NCBI RefSeq assembly: GCF_947502995.1
Contig: NZ_CANNBW010000008.1
Coordinates: forward strand, 1 to 64,000
Direction: 5' to 3'
DNA length: 64,000 nt
Origin: an uncultured Tenacibaculum sp.
GTDB lineage: Bacteria > Bacteroidota > Bacteroidia > Flavobacteriales > Flavobacteriaceae
Shown here: one piece after another, positions 52,232 to 62,103 of the stretch
Layout: each line of letters begins with the position of its first letter
Numbering within the stretch: position 1 is the stretch's first letter
Position numbers and translations under genes: made by a program
The notes under the pieces: model-generated
What the model saw: the letters and a program-made list of their open reading frames with translations, nothing else
Told to the model about the DNA's origin: nothing
Databases searched by the model: none

Positions 52232-53212
52232 TTACATTTTTAATAAATAAGCAAATATTAATGGTGCCACAATTGTAGCGTCACTTTCAATAATAAATTT
52301 AGGAGTATCGATATCTAGTTTTCCCCAAGTAATTTTTTCATTAGGAACAGCTCCAGAATAAGAACCATAACTTGTTGTTGAATCTGAAATTTGACAGAAA
52401 TAACTCCAGAAAGGTGTGTCTTCTCGTTCTAAATCTTGATAAAGCATTGGTACTACACAAATAGGGAAATCACCAGCAATTCCACCACCTATTTGAAAAA
52501 ATCCTATTCCATTTTTTGAATTTTCTGTATACCAATCGGCTAAAAATGTCATGTATTCAATACCAGATTTCATTGTGGAAGCTTTAAGTTCACCTTTAAC
52601 CACATACGAAGCAAAAATGTTTCCCATAGTTGAATCTTCCCAACCAGGAACTACCATTGGTAAATTTTTTTGAGCAGCTGCATACATCCATGAATCCTTT
52701 ATATCTATTTCATAATGTTCTTCTAAAACCCCTGATAGTAAAAGTTTGTACATGAATTCGTGAGGAAAATATCGCTCACCTTCTTCTTCTGCTTCTTTCC
52801 ATATTCTGAAAATATGTTTTTGTAATCTTCTAAAGGCTTCTTCTTCAGGAATACAAGTATCAGTTACACGATTTAAACCTTTTAACAATAAATCCCATTC
52901 ATCTTGTGGCGTTAAATCTCTATAATTAGGAACACGTTTATAATGCGAATGAGCTACCAAATTCATAATATCTTCTTCTAAATTAGCCCCAGTACAAGAA
53001 ATAATTTGAACTTTATCTTGGCGAATAATTTCAGCAAAGATTTTACCTAATTCAGCTGTACTCATTGCACCAGCCAACGAGACTAACATTTTAGAACCGT
53101 CTTCTAGTTGTTTTTCATAAGCTTTCGCTGCATCAACTAGAGCAGCAGCATTGAAATGAAGAAAGTATTTTTCTATGAATTCAGATACTGGATGTGTATT
53201 AGTATTCATCAT
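52232..53212 (-). CDS. deoxyhypusine synthase-like protein (polyamine pathway)
   Basis: The 326-aa protein has the family pattern MLVSLAGAMSTAELGKIFAE, IISCTGANLEEDIMNLVAH, FQIGGGIAGDFPI and EKITWGKLD. The last carries the Lys that forms the imine with the aminobutyl group. Bacterial members make homospermidine-type polyamines by transferring aminobutyl groups rather than modifying eIF5A. It follows agmatinase with a 14-bp overlap, so the three genes form one pathway. Confidence 0.85.
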   Translation of the reverse strand: MMNTNTHPVSEFIEKYFLHFNAAALVDAAKAYEKQLEDGSKMLVSLAGAMSTAELGKIFAEIIRQDKVQIISCTGANLEEDIMNLVAHSHYKRVPNYRDLTPQDEWDLLLKGLNRVTDTCIPEEEAFRRLQKHIFRIWKEAEEEGERYFPHEFMYKLLLSGVLEEHYEIDIKDSWMYAAAQKNLPMVVPGWEDSTMGNIFASYVVKGELKASTMKSGIEYMTFLADWYTENSKNGIGFFQIGGGIAGDFPICVVPMLYQDLEREDTPFWSYFCQISDSTTSYGSYSGAVPNEKITWGKLDIDTPKFIIESDATIVAPLIFAYLLKM

Positions 53213-54146
53213 TATCTTTAAATTTAGTTAGTTTGTTAAAAGGTGATTGGTTGTCATTTTTTTCGTTAAAATTCTCTTCTTCTACTTCTTCAGTAGATTT
53301 GAATTTATAACTCAGCATTTTGTAGTATAATTTAGCAGCTAAAAAATCAGAAGATTTTTCTTTCTCATTAGGGCAGAGTTCTACAATATCAAACCCTACC
53401 ACATTTTTTTCTTCGAATACTTTACGAAGAAATTCTAAAGTTTCATACCAAAATAAACCTCCAGGTTCAGGAGTTCCAGTGCTTGGCATGATTGAAGGAT
53501 CTATAGCATCTAAATCAAAAGTGATAAAAATATTTCCAGTAAGTTGTTCTAAAACATCATCCATCCAGTATTCATTGGTAGCCATTTCATGAGCAAAAAA
53601 GACTTTATCTCTATTGATTACTCGTGTTTCAGAAATATCCATACTGCGGATTCCAACTTGAACTAAATTTGTATTTTGATTGGCTTCATAAACAGCACAG
53701 GCATGATTACAAGAACTGCCTTCATATTCTTTACGTAAATCTGCATGTGCATCTATATGCAATACAGTTAAATTATTAAAACATTCATTAAAGGCTCTTA
53801 TAGAACCAATTGAAATTGAATGTTCTCCTCCGAAAAGAGTAACAAATTTGTTTTTATTAATATACTTTTTTGTGATTTGGTGTACTTCTTCCACCATAGT
53901 TTCAGGAGAAGAATTTTCTAATATAGGGTCAGTTAAGTAAATTCCTTCTTTATATACTTCACTATTGGTTTCGATGTCGTATAATTCCATGTTTTTAGAA
54001 GCTTGTAAAAAAGCTTCAGGACCTTTATCAGCTCCTTTTTGCCATGTGCTAGTTCCATCATAAGGAACCGGTATTAAAACTATTTTAGCAGTTTCTAATT
54101 TTCCATGTTTTTCAGGAATACCAGCGTAAGTTCTATTCGTTTTCAT
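53199..54146 (-). CDS. speB: agmatinase (ureohydrolase)
   Basis: The 315-aa protein has the manganese sites FGGEHSISIG, VLHIDAHADLR and FDLDAIDPSIMPSTGTPEPG. It hydrolyses agmatine to putrescine and urea. The C-terminal 30 residues are acidic and low-complexity, unlike standard SpeB, and overlap the next gene. The start overlaps the end of the decarboxylase gene by 14 bp. It is the second step of the operon. Confidence 0.92.
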   Translation of the reverse strand: MKTNRTYAGIPEKHGKLETAKIVLIPVPYDGTSTWQKGADKGPEAFLQASKNMELYDIETNSEVYKEGIYLTDPILENSSPETMVEEVHQITKKYINKNKFVTLFGGEHSISIGSIRAFNECFNNLTVLHIDAHADLRKEYEGSSCNHACAVYEANQNTNLVQVGIRSMDISETRVINRDKVFFAHEMATNEYWMDDVLEQLTGNIFITFDLDAIDPSIMPSTGTPEPGGLFWYETLEFLRKVFEEKNVVGFDIVELCPNEKEKSSDFLAAKLYYKMLSYKFKSTEEVEEENFNEKNDNQSPFNKLTKFKDNDEY

Positions 54147-55533
54147 ATCCTAAAATTGATAGTAATTCTTTACTTTTTTGTTGTTCTTTGAATAATTGAG
54201 ATATAATTTCTCCGTTTTGATTTTTTCTAATCAAAATATGTTTAGGGTGTGGAATTAAACAGTGTTGTAAACCACCAAACCCACCAATTGATTCTTGATA
54301 TGCACCAGTATTGAAAAAACCAATATATAAAGGGTTGTTTTTTTCGTATTCAGGTAAATAAATAGCATTTACATGTTGTTCAGAATTATAATAATCATCA
54401 CTGTCACATGTAAGGCCACCTAATAATACTCGTTCGTATTTATGATTCCATTTATTTACTGGAAGCATAATAAAACGTTTATTAATAGCCCAACTATCTG
54501 GTAAAGTTGTAATAAAAGAGGAGTTTATCATATTCCATTTTTCTCTATCATTTTGTTTTTTTTGATATAAAACTTCATATAATGCTCCACCACTTTCTCC
54601 AACAGTAAAGCTTCCAAATTCTGTGAAAATGTTAGGAGTATCAACACCTTCTTCATCACAAGCAGTTTTAATTTGATTGACAATTTCTTCAATCATATAT
54701 TCGTAATCATATTCAAAAGCTAATGAGTTTTTAATAGGAAAACCTCCTCCAATATTTAAACTGTTTAATGAAGGGCATACTTTTTTTAATTGAGTATATA
54801 CTTTTAAACATTTTAATAATTCATTCCAGTAATATGAGTTGTCTCTTATACCTGTATTGATAAAAAAATGTAGCATTTTTAACTCTACTTGAGGATTGTT
54901 AGCTATTTCCTTTTCATAAAAGGAAACAATGTTTTTATAACCAATACCCAAACGACTTGTATAAAACTCGAATTTTGGTTCTTCTTCAGAAGCAATTCTA
55001 ATTCCTATATTTAATTTACTTTTTGTTTCATCTAAAAGTAGATTCAATTCTTCATAATTATCAATAATAGGAATACAGTTTTTATGGCCTCCTTCTATGA
55101 GGCTAATAATATTAGCAATGTATTGATCTCTTTTAAAGCCATTACACAAAACAAAGGCGCTATCTTTTAGTTTTCCTTGTTTTTTTAATGATTTAACAAT
55201 GTCGATATCAAAAGCAGATGAAGTTTCAATATGAATATCATTTGACAAAGCTTCTTCTAAAACATATCGAAAATGTGAACTTTTGGTACAATACGAATAA
55301 TTATAATTACCTTTATAATTAAATTTTTCAATAGCATTATTAAACCATTTTTGGGCTTTAATAATATTCTCTGAGATTTTAGGTAGATATGTGAATTTTA
55401 ATGGAGTTCCATATTGTTTAATTAACTCCATTAGATTAATATCATGAAAAAATAATTCTTCATGTTTTGTATGAAATTCCTCTTGGGGAAAATCAAAAGT
55501 TTGTTCAATTAAGTCTTTATATTTAGTATTCAT
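54133..55533 (-). CDS. speA: arginine decarboxylase (PLP-dependent, alanine-racemase fold)
   Basis: The 466-aa protein has the PLP Lys in YNYSYCTKSSHF (Lys84), then IETSSAFDIDIV, NIGGGFPIKNS, FTEFGSFTVGESG and GGLTCDSDDYY (catalytic Cys). It decarboxylates arginine to agmatine, the first step of the polyamine operon. It is shorter than E. coli SpeA, as usual in Bacteroidota. The upstream leader lies in the 55534-55932 gap. Confidence 0.88.
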   Translation of the reverse strand: MNTKYKDLIEQTFDFPQEEFHTKHEELFFHDINLMELIKQYGTPLKFTYLPKISENIIKAQKWFNNAIEKFNYKGNYNYSYCTKSSHFRYVLEEALSNDIHIETSSAFDIDIVKSLKKQGKLKDSAFVLCNGFKRDQYIANIISLIEGGHKNCIPIIDNYEELNLLLDETKSKLNIGIRIASEEEPKFEFYTSRLGIGYKNIVSFYEKEIANNPQVELKMLHFFINTGIRDNSYYWNELLKCLKVYTQLKKVCPSLNSLNIGGGFPIKNSLAFEYDYEYMIEEIVNQIKTACDEEGVDTPNIFTEFGSFTVGESGGALYEVLYQKKQNDREKWNMINSSFITTLPDSWAINKRFIMLPVNKWNHKYERVLLGGLTCDSDDYYNSEQHVNAIYLPEYEKNNPLYIGFFNTGAYQESIGGFGGLQHCLIPHPKHILIRKNQNGEIISQLFKEQQKSKELLSILGYENE

Positions 55534-55932
55534 TTAATTTCAATTAAAATTATAGATAACAAATCCTTTAACTATCTAATAGCTTGACTTGATATAACCA
55601 AAATTGAAATTATAGAACTAAACTAAAAGCTCTAAATACACACCTCGTAAACGAAGATTTTGAAGTGTGTTTAAAATAAGATCGGAAGAAACCTTAATTT
55701 TTTCGTTGCGTTTCCCAAACACAAAACATTTTTTTATCTTCCTTAAAAAAAAGTTCACGAAATAAGTAAAACCTAACATTTTATTTTACCATAGGTAAAT
55801 CAAATGTAAACTTTTTTTTAATACAAATTGACTAAATATTTTTTTGGGCTTAATAAAATCCCTGAAAACCGGGTATTGTATGAAACTCTTCGGTGTTAAC
55901 TTCGTAAGTCTAAAGTTTGTATAAATATTTCC
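55534..55932. other. 399-bp gene-free stretch between divergent genes
   Basis: Transcription must start here for the minus polyamine operon and the plus 55933 gene. A hairpin (ACACAC at 55640-55645 with GTGTGT at 55665-55670) lies in the operon leader. CTAAAGTTTG at 55911-55920 looks like a weak -7 box for the plus gene. I found no certain riboswitch. Confidence 0.4.
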
Positions 55933-56769
55933 ATGAGTTATATCATAAAAATTAACTGTAAAGCAGAAGGAGAAAATTCGTTTTCAGAAGAAATAATAAT
56001 TCCTAAAACAAATCTCAATAAAGAACTTGAGTTAAATGATTGCAAAAATATTTTAAAGTCGTTAACCTCTACATTAGTTTCTCTTAAAGAAAAAGATGAG
56101 ATTTATGAGTTTAATTATACCATAAAAGTGATGTACAAAGAAGAAATGGTCATGGAACTTATAGATGGTGAAATGGCATTTTTTAAATCGGTGGTACAAT
56201 ACGAACAATTATTAGATTTTATTATTGATTATGTAAATACTGCTGAAAATGGAAAATATGGAATAAGAATTTGGGAAGATTGTGAAACACCATTAGGAAA
56301 CGGTGCGATGATGTCTTTGGTTGAAACCGATAAAAAATACATTAAGAATTATATAGATTTTCTTAGAACCTGTGATTTAGATCATGAGGTTTGTCAATGG
56401 GGAGATATAGATAGTGTTATAAGTAAATATGGTTTTACTGAAGAAACAGTGAAGCTTATAGTAGCTAGATTAATGAGCTGTGCAGGTCAACATGGAGATG
56501 AACAATTTACTGATTTACTAGATAATGGTTTAGAAATATATTTAGCAGATAACAAAGAATTATTTTTAACAGCTTTGGTAGCAGAAACAAACTATAGTTT
56601 ATACAATTGTAATTATTATCATAACTGTTTAGAAGCTCCAAAAGATGAATTTATAACTGAAATGATAGAGAGTATAAAAGAGCTTGTAGTTAAGTTAGAT
56701 GAAAGTGATGTTGATTTTTATAAAAAAGAACTTATAGGAATTTGGAACAAACATAGAGTATTAGAATAA
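55933..56769 (+). CDS. protein of unknown function
   Basis: The 278-aa cytoplasmic protein has a beta-rich N-terminal part (INCKAEGENSFSEEIIIP, residues 5-25) and a largely helical C-terminal part with DLDHEVCQWGDIDSVISKYG. It has several cysteines but no metal-site pattern I know. It is acidic and probably soluble. It is monocistronic with a terminator. I cannot assign a family. Confidence 0.6.
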   Translation: MSYIIKINCKAEGENSFSEEIIIPKTNLNKELELNDCKNILKSLTSTLVSLKEKDEIYEFNYTIKVMYKEEMVMELIDGEMAFFKSVVQYEQLLDFIIDYVNTAENGKYGIRIWEDCETPLGNGAMMSLVETDKKYIKNYIDFLRTCDLDHEVCQWGDIDSVISKYGFTEETVKLIVARLMSCAGQHGDEQFTDLLDNGLEIYLADNKELFLTALVAETNYSLYNCNYYHNCLEAPKDEFITEMIESIKELVVKLDESDVDFYKKELIGIWNKHRVLE

Positions 56770-56827
56770 AATTGAAAGTTTGATTATTTACTTTGTTAGA
56801 ATACACGTCTTATGTGTTTTAACAATT

Positions 56828-56854
56828 AGCCTCAGTTTTTACTGAGGCTTTTCT
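56828..56854. terminator. bidirectional terminator
   Basis: A 9-bp perfect stem AGCCTCAGT/ACTGAGGCT (56828-56836, 56841-56849) with a 4-T loop, then a T-run. It ends the plus gene and the minus DoxX gene. Confidence 0.85.
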
Positions 56855-56856
56855 TA

Positions 56857-57204
56857 TTATAATTTATGGAAAGAAAAATATGAAAATGATAAAATAATAC
56901 ACAAAACTACTAGTAATACACTTATAAATATTGAGTCTTTGTTGGCTATATGAGCAACTAAAGCAGTGATTAGAAACAAAGCACTACCAACATAACTCCA
57001 TTCCTTTATGAAATCGGGAATAGAAGGAATCACTAGAACTAATGCAGCAATAGTTTTTAAAACTGCTAGTTGAATTCTAAAAAAATCCGGAAAACCTAAT
57101 GCTTTTATACCCTCAATTGTTGCTGAATTAAATATATATGAGTACGAACTAATTAAAAGAAAAACAGAAAAGAGTAGAGTAGAAGACCAATATATAAATG
57201 CCAT
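56857..57204 (-). CDS. DoxX-like family membrane protein
   Basis: The 115-aa protein has four helices (about 5-24, 44-60, 68-85, 92-112). GIKALGFPDFFRIQLAVLKT after the first helix is the DoxX-like signature. The role is unknown; such proteins often sit near oxidoreductases. It lies 2 bp after the SDR gene and shares its transcript. Confidence 0.82.
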   Translation of the reverse strand: MAFIYWSSTLLFSVFLLISSYSYIFNSATIEGIKALGFPDFFRIQLAVLKTIAALVLVIPSIPDFIKEWSYVGSALFLITALVAHIANKDSIFISVLLVVLCIILSFSYFSFHKL

Positions 57205-57206
57205 GT

Positions 57207-58070
57207 TTACAAGAAAAATGATTGTACTTGTTGAACTAATTTTGTCCCATCAGGATCTCCCATTGTTTTTAAATGACCTAAATTCTCTGCCCATTCTGAA
57301 GTACGAATTCGAATAGGAGGATTTTCAGAAGTAGCAACGTTTAAAACAACTTGAGCAACTTCTTTTCCTGTTTGATATGGAGAAACATCATTATTACCAG
57401 CTCTATTTTGAGCTCCGCTTATATATTTTTGAAATATAGGAGCATATACACCAGTTGCTAGTTCACCGTTTTCATTTTGAGTTTTTTGTACAGCATTCGT
57501 CATAAATTCTGTAGCAATTCCTCCAGGTTCAACTAAAGAAAATTGTATACCAAATGCAGGAGTTAAGTAACTAGCCAAAGCTTCTGTAAAACCTTCAACT
57601 GCAAACTTAGCACCACAATACAATTCATTAAAAGGTTGTCCCACTAAACCACCAATAGAAGTGATATTAATTATATGTCCACTTTTTTGTTTTCTCATTT
57701 GAGGAATCACAGCTTTTGTTGTTCTAATTACACCAGTATAATTTACATCAGTAACCCAGTCTATTTCTTCCTGAGAAGCAAATTCTAAGGTTTTGGCAAA
57801 TCCAGCTCCTGCATTGTTTAATAGAATATCAAGTTTTCCATCTTTTTCTATAATTGTATTTATAGCGTTCTGAATAGAATCGTTTTTAGTAACGTCTAAT
57901 TCAAGAATTTCAATTGCTAAATTTCTATCCTTAATTTCTTTTTTTAAAGCTTCACTTTTAGTTAAGTTTCGCATAGTAGCATAAACTTTAAAATTATTTT
58001 CAGCAAAAAGTAAAGCTGCTTCAAAACCAACTCCTGTTGATGTTCCTGTGATTAAAATATTTTTATTCAT
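57207..58070 (-). CDS. short-chain dehydrogenase/reductase (SDR)
   Basis: The 287-aa protein has ITGTSTGVGFEAA (cofactor loop), LNNAGAGFA, and the catalytic ITSIGG with YCGAKFAVEG (Tyr-x-x-x-Lys). It is a classical SDR, oxidising or reducing an alcohol or ketone with NAD(P). A TetR-type operator lies just upstream at 58087-58106. Confidence 0.92.
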   Translation of the reverse strand: MNKNILITGTSTGVGFEAALLFAENNFKVYATMRNLTKSEALKKEIKDRNLAIEILELDVTKNDSIQNAINTIIEKDGKLDILLNNAGAGFAKTLEFASQEEIDWVTDVNYTGVIRTTKAVIPQMRKQKSGHIINITSIGGLVGQPFNELYCGAKFAVEGFTEALASYLTPAFGIQFSLVEPGGIATEFMTNAVQKTQNENGELATGVYAPIFQKYISGAQNRAGNNDVSPYQTGKEVAQVVLNVATSENPPIRIRTSEWAENLGHLKTMGDPDGTKLVQQVQSFFL

Positions 58071-58086
58071 AAGTTGTTGTTTTTTT

Positions 58087-58106
58087 TGGATTGAATGTTC
58101 ATTCCA
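58087..58106. promoter_or_regulatory. TetR operator candidate upstream of the SDR gene
   Basis: TGGATTGAATGTTCATTCCA at 58087-58106 has the inverted GAATG/CATTC core. It shares TGGAATGAAYATTC (minus strand) with the site upstream of the TetR gene. Confidence 0.5.
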
Positions 58107-58122
58107 ATTTTAAATAAATTTT

Positions 58123-58668
58123 TTACACTTTAATAGCATCCCAAACCAATTTTATTTGATTGCTAATGTATGTTTTACTTGTATTTTGAGTATTCCAACG
58201 AATTGTAGATAATAAAGAACCTCCTATAAACTGAAGTAATTCTTGAGTTTCTATAGGTTTAATTACATTTTTTTCTTTTCCAGTTTTAACAAGATTTAAA
58301 ACTTCTACAGTTGCTTTTTCTCCTAGTTTTCTGCTTTCTTCTGTAATTATAGGAGATGCTTGTAGTTGTTCCATAAATTGAAAAAACTGAATGTTTTCAA
58401 TGAAAAAATTAACAGCTAAACTGTAATAATTAAAGAATTGCGTTTTAATTTCTTTATCAGGTTGAAAAGGTTCAAAGATTTCTTGTTCTTGAAGTTTAAT
58501 AAACTGATAAATATGATTAATTAAAATTTCTTTGTTAGGAAAGTAGTTGTAGATAGTACCCATTCCTGTACCAGCTTCTTTAGCAATAGCAGACATTGGA
58601 GTAGCGTGTATTCCATTTGAAGTAAGCAGTTTTAAAGCAGCTTGTATGATACTATCTTTTTTTGTCAT
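58123..58668 (-). CDS. TetR/AcrR family regulator
   Basis: The 181-aa protein has the TetR N-terminal helix-turn-helix: IIQAALKLLTSNGIHATPMS, then AIAKEAGTGMGTIYNYFPNK (to about residue 46). The helical ligand-binding domain is variable. It likely represses its own gene and the SDR/DoxX pair through the two TGGAAT-type sites. A -7 box (TATCTTTG, 58673-58680) ends only 5 bp before its ATG. Confidence 0.92.
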   Translation of the reverse strand: MTKKDSIIQAALKLLTSNGIHATPMSAIAKEAGTGMGTIYNYFPNKEILINHIYQFIKLQEQEIFEPFQPDKEIKTQFFNYYSLAVNFFIENIQFFQFMEQLQASPIITEESRKLGEKATVEVLNLVKTGKEKNVIKPIETQELLQFIGGSLLSTIRWNTQNTSKTYISNQIKLVWDAIKV

Positions 58669-58672
58669 GATG

Positions 58673-58703
58673 CAAAGATATAATAAATGGAATATTCATT
58701 CCA
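58673..58703 (-). promoter_or_regulatory. tetR promoter and operator
   Basis: TATCTTTG (minus strand, 58673-58680) fits the -7 consensus, and the perfect inverted repeat TGGAAT-N4-ATTCCA at 58688-58703 covers the stretch behind it. The ATG at 58668 may be leaderless. Confidence 0.55.
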
Positions 58704-58712
58704 AAAAATATT

Positions 58713-58748
58713 CAAAAAAAACCGCTAATTCTGAAAATGAATTAGCGG
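58713..58748 (-). terminator. terminator of the phosphoesterase gene
   Basis: A perfect 10-bp stem CCGCTAATTC/GAATTAGCGG (58722-58731, 58739-58748) is followed on the minus strand by T8. Confidence 0.88.
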
Positions 58749-58793
58749 AATAAAGATCAAAAAAAATTCTCCCGGTTTTTCTTGATTAATTAT

Positions 58794-61064
58794 CTATTTC
58801 TTGATAAGTTTTTTCTTCATTATTATTTCATCGCCTTCTCTAACATGTAAAAAATATACTCCAGAGGCTTTTGATTTTGGTGTGATTTTTTTATCACCAT
58901 CAGTATCAATTATACTTTTCTCTTGGAATACAACTCTACCATTTACATCATATAAGATGATTTCTATTGGCGCGCGAAGGTACGCCTTTTTCATAGAAAT
59001 AGTTATGTTGTTCGTAAATGGATTTGGCTTTATTTCAAAATCGTTAGCTGAAAGAATTGGAGGATAAGTTAGAGTACTTTCATTATAAAATCTATTAGCT
59101 GTACTACCACAAGCTCCTAAGAAATTCCACCCGTCAGATGTTCTTTCAAATAAATTACCTTGGTAAACTACTTTTGTTCCAGCTGAATAACTTACACCGC
59201 TTCTCCATTCAGCAATACCTGAACAAATATCTGGATTAGTAGTGTCTCCATCTGTTGTGTAATTAACAATTAATCGAGCTGCTTTGCTGGCACCACCTTC
59301 ATAAGAATCTGCTACACGTTTAGCCGAAGTACTTGTTAAACTAGTACCTTTACCTTTAATAAGAAAACTTACACTATTTCCAGACACCCAACTGCTTTTA
59401 TTTACTAAGCTTTGCACCATATTTTTTAAGTTCGGAGTTCGTTGTGCGCTTCCATTTTGGTTAGATGACCAAGAGCTCGGTTTCCATGTAATTTTTGATG
59501 AAAAAGTAGCTCTGTCAGATACATTATTTGAATTAGAAAAAGCAGGTGAGTTACTACTGTCGTGTAAACTAATTTCTAGTTCAGTACTAGCGCTATTACT
59601 TTCATCAGCATTAAACTGAAGATAAGCACTAGTTATTGAAGCATTCTTAGGTAAATTGATACCTCTAAAACGTAATCCTATTTTTTGAAATCCGTTATTT
59701 TCATAACTGTCATAAACTAGTTCTAAATCACTACTATTAGCATAAATACTACCATTTTCTCTTTCTTCTACATCATCACTACCGTTTGCTATGGCTACTT
59801 CTAGTGTTCCATTTCCAGAGTCACCACCACCTCCAGAAGTATTTTTATTAATAGTAACAACACTACCGTTTGAAGGATTCCAAACATCTAAATTAGAAGG
59901 AATTTGAAAAGAATTATTATTAGAAACAGAACCAACGTTTGAAGCATTATCTACACGTATTGTTCTTGTTTCAATTTTATTTTCGTCAACAAAAATCCAT
60001 TTAAATTGATTAAATCTTCCAGAATTACGAGTCCAGTTTTTATTATCATCATTAGAACGTAATGGAGCTCCCCAACATCCTTCTCCAACATATGTAGTAC
60101 CGTTGTCATCTCTTTTAAATCCTTCATCATTTCCAGAAGAAGAAGAAGGACGAACTGGCCATGTAGTTTTTACGGTATGCGCATCACATTCTACAACTAA
60201 CTTCACATTTTTATCATAAAATAAACGAGCCCAATTACCATACTGACTATTTCCTTCGCTTTTAAAACGAACATGAGGACGCATTGGTTTGTGGTATTGT
60301 GCAATTTTCCAAATTGTATTTGTAGAATTTAAATCGTTACCTAACCAAGTAGTTTGATTTCCAGAAATTGAAATTTCTGTGTTTAATGTATAGGTTCTTA
60401 CTAAATTATTACCAAAAGTTATGGCATAGTATACACTAGTAGAAGGTACATCAAATAAATTGTAAATACTGTTATTACTATCCTCATGATTACCTCTAGC
60501 AGCAATGATAGGAAACATTCTTCCGTCTGATGCAATAGTTAATTGCCAGTCATCAAACCAAGTTCGCCATTGACTATTGGTGTCATTATCTGTCATATCA
60601 CCTCCGAATAAAACAGCATGAGGTTTTAGTTTAGATACAAGTAAATTCGCATTTCTTCTTGGAGTTCTGTTATTTCTCGAGTCTCCACCAGCAATGAAAG
60701 ATAATCTGCTATTATCAGCAGGAGCAGTTTTAAACCACAATCGGCGACTTGTTCCTTGACTGTCTCTAATAACAAAGTAATATGCAGTATTTGGTTGTAA
60801 ACCTGTTAATCTAGCGAAATGATTGTTCATTCCTTTGTAAGAAACTGCTTTGGTTGGAGCCATGTTAAAATCATAGCGATTATAGTCAGTTCCATAATCT
60901 GTAGTTCCATAGTAAACTCTAGGGTTACTACCAGAAATTTGATTCCAGCCAATAACAATAGTTGTAGCTGGATCGTCTCTTAAGGTAAGACGATATTTAT
61001 CGTTATTTGCATTAAGATTGAACCCTATTAATAGAAGGATTGCTATTGATAAAAGTTTTTTCAT
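58794..61064 (-). CDS. secreted metallophosphoesterase with T9SS domain
   Basis: The 756-aa protein has a signal peptide, a fibronectin-like domain as in purple acid phosphatases (about 20-115), and the calcineurin-type metal motifs GGDSRNNR, FGGDMTDND, ARGNHED and VECDAHT. A DNRLR-like beta domain (about 425-610), a carbohydrate-binding-like domain (IAEWRSGVSYSAGTKVVYQG, near 625), and a T9SS type A tail starting EIKPNPFTNN follow. It is probably surface-exposed and releases phosphate from organic esters or polymers. Confidence 0.88.
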   Translation of the reverse strand: MKKLLSIAILLLIGFNLNANNDKYRLTLRDDPATTIVIGWNQISGSNPRVYYGTTDYGTDYNRYDFNMAPTKAVSYKGMNNHFARLTGLQPNTAYYFVIRDSQGTSRRLWFKTAPADNSRLSFIAGGDSRNNRTPRRNANLLVSKLKPHAVLFGGDMTDNDTNSQWRTWFDDWQLTIASDGRMFPIIAARGNHEDSNNSIYNLFDVPSTSVYYAITFGNNLVRTYTLNTEISISGNQTTWLGNDLNSTNTIWKIAQYHKPMRPHVRFKSEGNSQYGNWARLFYDKNVKLVVECDAHTVKTTWPVRPSSSSGNDEGFKRDDNGTTYVGEGCWGAPLRSNDDNKNWTRNSGRFNQFKWIFVDENKIETRTIRVDNASNVGSVSNNNSFQIPSNLDVWNPSNGSVVTINKNTSGGGGDSGNGTLEVAIANGSDDVEERENGSIYANSSDLELVYDSYENNGFQKIGLRFRGINLPKNASITSAYLQFNADESNSASTELEISLHDSSNSPAFSNSNNVSDRATFSSKITWKPSSWSSNQNGSAQRTPNLKNMVQSLVNKSSWVSGNSVSFLIKGKGTSLTSTSAKRVADSYEGGASKAARLIVNYTTDGDTTNPDICSGIAEWRSGVSYSAGTKVVYQGNLFERTSDGWNFLGACGSTANRFYNESTLTYPPILSANDFEIKPNPFTNNITISMKKAYLRAPIEIILYDVNGRVVFQEKSIIDTDGDKKITPKSKASGVYFLHVREGDEIIMKKKLIKK

Positions 61065-61233
61065 TTTGGAGTAGAGATTAATTGGTTAAATTGCTGCGAA
61101 TGTAAAAAAGTTATAAAATGAATCGTATTGATTTTCAATTGTTAATTAAAAATTAAATCACTTAACTATAAATTCAAGTAAATTTAACATCTCCGTTTTT
61201 ATCAGTTAACATTGTTTACACTTAATTTGGGGT

Positions 61234-62103
61234 ATGAATAAAATTAATCTCCTCAAACTATCTATTTTTTTTATTTTTTTTGGTAGAGCTTGGCAACATC
61301 TCTTTTGGGATGCTCCTTATAGAACTTTCTTTTGGGATGAATCTCTTTTAAAGCCTGTAATTGAAAATTGGTTTGGTGTTTCTTGGACAACTTATGCAAC
61401 AAGTAGTACTACTGATTTTTTTGTACAATCGTTAATTATAGGAAAAGGTGTTTTATATACAATAGCTGCAATTTCAAGTTTATTAATTACAAAATCTAAT
61501 AAGAAATTATTAAAAATTCCAATTTTTATTGGAGGATTAAGCTTAGTTATTTTAACTGTTCTTTTAACCAAAGAGAAGTTTTATCATTTTGCACAATTTT
61601 TCGAACATAGTATTCAATTTGGTTTGCCTTTTGTTTTGTTATATTCTTTAAAAGAAAAGTATAGTGAAGAAAGGTTATATTTTATTTTGAAAATATTAAT
61701 TGCAGTAACATTTTTCTCGCATGGTTTGTATGCTTTTGGAGCGTATCCTGTACCAGGGAAATTTGTCGATATGGTAATAAATATTTTTGGTTGTTCTGAA
61801 TCTTTTGCGCTCTCGTTTTTATATATAGCAGGAATTTTAGATTTTGTTTTAGCTATCTTAATTTTTATTCCGAAGCTTAATAAATATGCATTGATTTATG
61901 CTGTAGTTTGGGGTTTATTAACTGCTTTGGCAAGAATAGTCGCTAATTTTTATTGGGATTTTCCTATACAATCTCTTCATCAAAATATGTATCAAGTAAT
62001 TTATAGGTTACCTCATGGAATTACTCCACTAATAGTCTTAACTGGTATTGTAGTTTATTTAAAGCAGAAAAAAACTTTAAAAATTAAAGAAATAACCACT
62101 TAG
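61234..62103 (+). CDS. multi-pass membrane protein of unknown function
   Basis: The 289-aa protein has about seven hydrophobic segments (6-20, 67-85, 92-112, 127-140, 155-172, 190-218 and 225-245), with several aromatic clusters such as AWQHLFWDAPYRTFFWDE. It recalls DoxX-like or terminal-oxidase-linked proteins but lacks the hallmark residues I could verify. It has its own intergenic start region. Confidence 0.65.
   Translation: MNKINLLKLSIFFIFFGRAWQHLFWDAPYRTFFWDESLLKPVIENWFGVSWTTYATSSTTDFFVQSLIIGKGVLYTIAAISSLLITKSNKKLLKIPIFIGGLSLVILTVLLTKEKFYHFAQFFEHSIQFGLPFVLLYSLKEKYSEERLYFILKILIAVTFFSHGLYAFGAYPVPGKFVDMVINIFGCSESFALSFLYIAGILDFVLAILIFIPKLNKYALIYAVVWGLLTALARIVANFYWDFPIQSLHQNMYQVIYRLPHGITPLIVLTGIVVYLKQKKTLKIKEITT

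Noticed and set aside
55640..55670. Riboswitch in the arginine decarboxylase leader
   Set aside because: Only one simple stem is visible; no known aptamer core could be matched.
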